The translations under genes were made by a program, and so were the position numbers. The notes under the pieces are model-generated. The model did no database searches. It was not told the origin of the DNA and saw nothing but the letters and a program-made list of their open reading frames with translations. This document shows positions 6,070 to 7,769 of a DNA stretch of 7,769 bases, in pieces. This DNA comes from Bacteroidota bacterium. GTDB taxonomy: Bacteria > Bacteroidota > Bacteroidia > UBA8524. Location of the stretch: NCBI GenBank assembly GCA_003531115.1, contig DQHT01000037.1, positions 5,485 through 13,253 on the forward strand. The letters are read 5' to 3'. Each line of letters opens with the position of its first letter. Within the stretch, counting starts at the first letter, position 1.

Positions 6070-6999
6070 ATGAAACAAATTGCCCTCCTGATAGCGGTTT
6101 TCATAACAACAACCCTTTTCGGCCAAACTTATGAATACGTGTACCGCAACAACACCGACAGCACGTTTAATTGTTACCTGAAAGTCATTCCTGAAGGTGG
6201 AAGTATTCGGGGGCTCGTCATAAGGGATTACAGTGTTTTACCCGACACTGCGAAAAAAGGGCCATTTAAACTGACGGCATTATGCGCGGAACGTGGTTTA
6301 ATGACCCTTTATACCACGAGCTCGAATTTTTTTCCGGAATTTTTTTGCTCCGACTCGCTTATTTCGAGACTGGATGAAATGGTTGGAGAGGTAATCAATG
6401 AACACGCCATACCAAAAGAGAATATTTTTATTGGGGGAATTTCGGCAAGTGGGACCAGAGCGTTAAGATACGCACAATATTGCAGGCAGGGTAAGTCGAA
6501 ATTCGGGATAAAGATCAGGGGAGTTTTTGCTGTTGATTCCCCGCTTGACCTGGCTCGATTTTACCATTCAGCCGAAAAGAATAAGGCGAATTTTAAGGCG
6601 GGAATGCTTTGGGAGGCCGAACTGATGCCCAAGGTATGGCCCCATTATTTTAGCGGATCACCGGATGAATTTCCTAAGGAGTATCTTGATGCTTCCGTTT
6701 TTTCTCATCAGGACAGTTTGGGCGGTAATGCTGTTTTTCTGAAGGATTGTGACATCATACTTTACCACGAACCGGACATCGACTGGTGGCTGAAAGAAAG
6801 AGGGGCTTCCTATTATGATATAAACTCCTTTGATATTGCTGCCTTCGCGTTAAAACTAGAAATGTTGGGCAACACGAACGTAAAACTTGTTACGACCACA
6901 GGGAAAGGATTTGACCGCGACGGAAACAGAAAATGCCATTCATGGACCATCGTTGACGAAGAAGATCTCGTAAATTGGATCACAGATAGAATAGAATGA
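6070..6999 (+). CDS. Secreted alpha/beta-hydrolase-fold protein of unknown substrate
   Basis: A 309-residue protein starting at the ATG at 6070 (a TTG lies one codon upstream but is less likely). Residues 1-19 form a Sec signal peptide: MKQ, a hydrophobic core ALLIAVFITTTLF, then GQ with cleavage likely near residue 19. The nucleophile-elbow candidate is FIGGISASG at 120-128, with Ser125 in a G-I-S-A-S-G context, that is GxSxG with the final Gly replaced by Ser and Gly one position later. His290 in KCHSW is placed to be the catalytic His near the C-terminus; Asp226, Asp228 or Asp236 in the DCDIILYHEPDID segment could be the acid. This order fits an esterase or peptidase-like hydrolase acting in the periplasm or outside the cell. 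No close family is recognised. It stands alone, between the toxin-antitoxin pair and a convergent operon. Confidence 0.75.
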   Translation: MKQIALLIAVFITTTLFGQTYEYVYRNNTDSTFNCYLKVIPEGGSIRGLVIRDYSVLPDTAKKGPFKLTALCAERGLMTLYTTSSNFFPEFFCSDSLISRLDEMVGEVINEHAIPKENIFIGGISASGTRALRYAQYCRQGKSKFGIKIRGVFAVDSPLDLARFYHSAEKNKANFKAGMLWEAELMPKVWPHYFSGSPDEFPKEYLDASVFSHQDSLGGNAVFLKDCDIILYHEPDIDWWLKERGASYYDINSFDIAAFALKLEMLGNTNVKLVTTTGKGFDRDGNRKCHSWTIVDEEDLVNWITDRIE

Positions 7000-7085
7000 A
7001 AATAGAGGAGTATCCCCTAAATTTTCTACACTCCATGCCCCTTGCAGTACCTTCAGGTTTTTGTGTTTCGACGCTATTTTTTTTT

Positions 7086-7106
7086 GGAATTTGGAGCTTG
7101 GAATTT
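7086..7106. repeat. GGAAYTT heptamer tandem repeat (3 units)
   Basis: Units GGAATTT, GGAGCTT and GGAATTT follow a run of nine T (7077-7085). This is the same family as at 5311-5338, which is also preceded by a T run, suggesting that the T run belongs to the repeat. It lies in the 176-bp convergent gap between the hydrolase and the membrane-protein gene; no gene is seen in that gap. Confidence 0.75.
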
Positions 7107-7142
7107 TAAAGCAGAATCTCCCAATGTCCCGAAAAGCCCGCT

Positions 7143-7191
7143 ATGGTCCATGGTCCATGGTCCATGGTCCATCGTCTATGGTCTATGGTCC
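7143..7191. repeat. ATGGTCY heptamer tandem repeat (7 units)
   Basis: Seven 7-bp units: ATGGTCC four times (7143-7170), then ATCGTCT, ATGGTCT and ATGGTCC to 7191. The first four units create three CCATGG palindromes 7 bp apart. The array overlaps the 3' end of the minus-strand membrane-protein gene and provides its stop codon (7178-7176). Confidence 0.9.
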
Positions 7192-7418
7192 TCAACCGTC
7201 GACTTCCCCTGAGGAATCTCACACCCATCCGCCCCACAGCACCCCACATTATACACCCCCTGATAAAGGAATAATAATCCGAAAAGCCCCGGCATCCAAT
7301 CGCGTTGCATAATAGCGGCGATCAGAACGGCCAATCCAAGCGAAACACGAAGGACCCGGGTAAAATTCCAGGCCCTTCTGTTTAACAAATGTGTTCGTTT
7401 TAAAAATCGGTTAAACAT
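7176..7418 (-). CDS. Small two-helix membrane protein, DUF2892/YgaP-tail-like
   Basis: An 80-residue protein read from the ATG at 7418-7416, 8 bases after the rhodanese stop. A TTG at 7430-7428 that overlaps that stop is an alternative and would add four residues. A basic N-terminus (NRFLKR, NRR) precedes TRVLRVSLGL, then two hydrophobic segments at about 22-38 and 42-58 split by QRDWMPG, and then a cysteine cluster GCCGADGC with Cys60, Cys61 and Cys66. The RxxRxxxGL opening and Cys-containing end resemble the DUF2892 domain that follows the rhodanese domain in E. coli YgaP. Together with the upstream rhodanese this suggests a split YgaP, with the membrane partner possibly handling sulfur or a thiol-bound group; function is inferred. 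The last residues (DHRP) and the stop are encoded by the ATGGTCY repeat, so the original C-terminus may have been altered. Confidence 0.72.
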   Translation of the reverse strand: MFNRFLKRTHLLNRRAWNFTRVLRVSLGLAVLIAAIMQRDWMPGLFGLLFLYQGVYNVGCCGADGCEIPQGKSTVEDHRP

Positions 7419-7426
7419 GCCCGATT

Positions 7427-7741
7427 TCAAATTTTCCCCTCCAAACTCACCCAGGATCCACCATTATGCACGGTAGTAAAACCATTCGATTTAAGGATTG
7501 ATTTTGCAGTTGCACTTCGCATGCCCGAAGCACAGCAGGTGATGATAGGTTTGGATTTGTCCTTTAGTCTGTCCATATTTTTTGAAAGGCTGTCTACCGG
7601 AATGTTGATAGAACCCTTGATATGACCACCCTGGTATTCGCCTTTGCTGCGAACATCCACAATAACAGCCCCTTGTTTCAGAAGCTCCTTATAATCGACC
7701 GCAGGGCCGAATCCGAAAAGAGATTTTAACGCGTTTAACAT
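7427..7741 (-). CDS. Single-domain rhodanese-like sulfurtransferase
   Basis: A 104-residue cytoplasmic rhodanese. Residues 26-48 carry the family signature VIVDVRSKGEY..GHI.GSINIP, and the active-site loop is C70-A-S-G-M-R75, with the sulfur-carrying Cys70 and an Arg at the loop end; NGGSW near 93-97 matches the C-terminal signature. The six-residue loop is typical of sulfur-specific rhodaneses rather than Cdc25 or arsenate-type phosphatases. There is no signal peptide; the short MLNALKSLFGFG start is mildly hydrophobic. The ATG at 7741-7739 is followed 8 bases after the stop by a small membrane-protein gene, forming an operon in the same domain order as YgaP. The leader upstream consists of TGATTTA repeats as far as the window edge, so the promoter is not visible. 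Confidence 0.92.
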   Translation of the reverse strand: MLNALKSLFGFGPAVDYKELLKQGAVIVDVRSKGEYQGGHIKGSINIPVDSLSKNMDRLKDKSKPIITCCASGMRSATAKSILKSNGFTTVHNGGSWVSLEGKI

Positions 7742-7744
7742 TTT

Positions 7745-7769
7745 TGATTTATGATTTATGATTTATGAT
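7745..7769. repeat. TGATTTA heptamer tandem repeat (3.6 units, reaches window edge)
   Basis: TGATTTA at 7745-7751, 7752-7758 and 7759-7765, then TGAT to the last base. The copies are perfect, and the array probably continues beyond the window. It lies 3 bp upstream of the rhodanese start codon, so it forms the leader or promoter region of that operon. Confidence 0.88.

Noticed and set aside
7000..7085. Possible terminator ending in nine T after the hydrolase gene.
   Set aside because: No stable stem immediately precedes the T run; the best pairing (GGAGT with ACTCC) has a long loop and is about 45 bp away. The T run seems to belong to the repeat.
7129..7289. Direct repeat CCGAAAAGCCC at 7129-7139 and 7279-7289.
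   Set aside because: Only 11 bp, and the second copy is inside coding sequence for the membrane segment; likely coincidence.
7061..7312. Plus-strand open frame across the ATGGTCC array.
   Set aside because: Its translation is repeat-derived, and it opposes a minus-strand gene with a coherent two-helix membrane topology.
1..7769. CRISPR array, tRNA, rRNA, transposase or phage genes.
   Set aside because: None seen: the repeats are 7-8 bp without spacers, and no gene matches mobile-element or phage families.

Overview
The window looks like chromosomal DNA of a member of the Bacteroidota. Two promoters carry the phylum's -7 motif TAnnTTTG (2658-2665 and 5352-5359). The second also has the -33 TTTG box at 19 bp. 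No convincing Shine-Dalgarno sequences precede the start codons, and one secreted protein has a leader ending in FGQ, as is common in this phylum. The style of the intergenic heptamer repeats recalls the Saprospiraceae (Haliscomenobacter/Lewinella type), but that placement is a recollection, not a result.

Layout. 1-603 (minus, running off the left edge) is the N-terminal part of an XRE-like helix-turn-helix regulator. The 244-bp divergent gap that follows holds an unusual cluster of dyads. 848-1840 and 1830-2630 (plus) are an overlapping pair of short-chain dehydrogenases, one extended and one classical, probably a two-step redox unit for a lipid or similar metabolite. 2673-5159 (plus) is a complete HrpB-type DEAH-box helicase whose promoter -7 box ends 7 bp before the ATG. 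5163-5276 is an octamer tandem array interrupted by a 53-bp hairpin-forming insert. 5395-5903 is a complete YefM-YoeB toxin-antitoxin operon with promoter and a three-site operator. 6070-6999 (plus) is a secreted alpha/beta-hydrolase-fold protein. 7741-7176 (minus) is a two-gene operon, a single-domain rhodanese followed by a small two-helix membrane protein; together they resemble a split YgaP.

The coding genes belong mostly to known families. I do not see a new multi-gene defence or mobile system. The unusual content is between the genes: three unrelated tandem families with a 7-bp period (GGAAYTT, ATGGTCY, TGATTTA) plus an octamer family (ATGAGGAG). These repeats touch gene function: one supplies the -33 box of the toxin-antitoxin promoter, one supplies the stop codon of the membrane protein, and one forms the immediate leader of the rhodanese gene. 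The dyad cluster between the regulator and the dehydrogenases is the other main signal.
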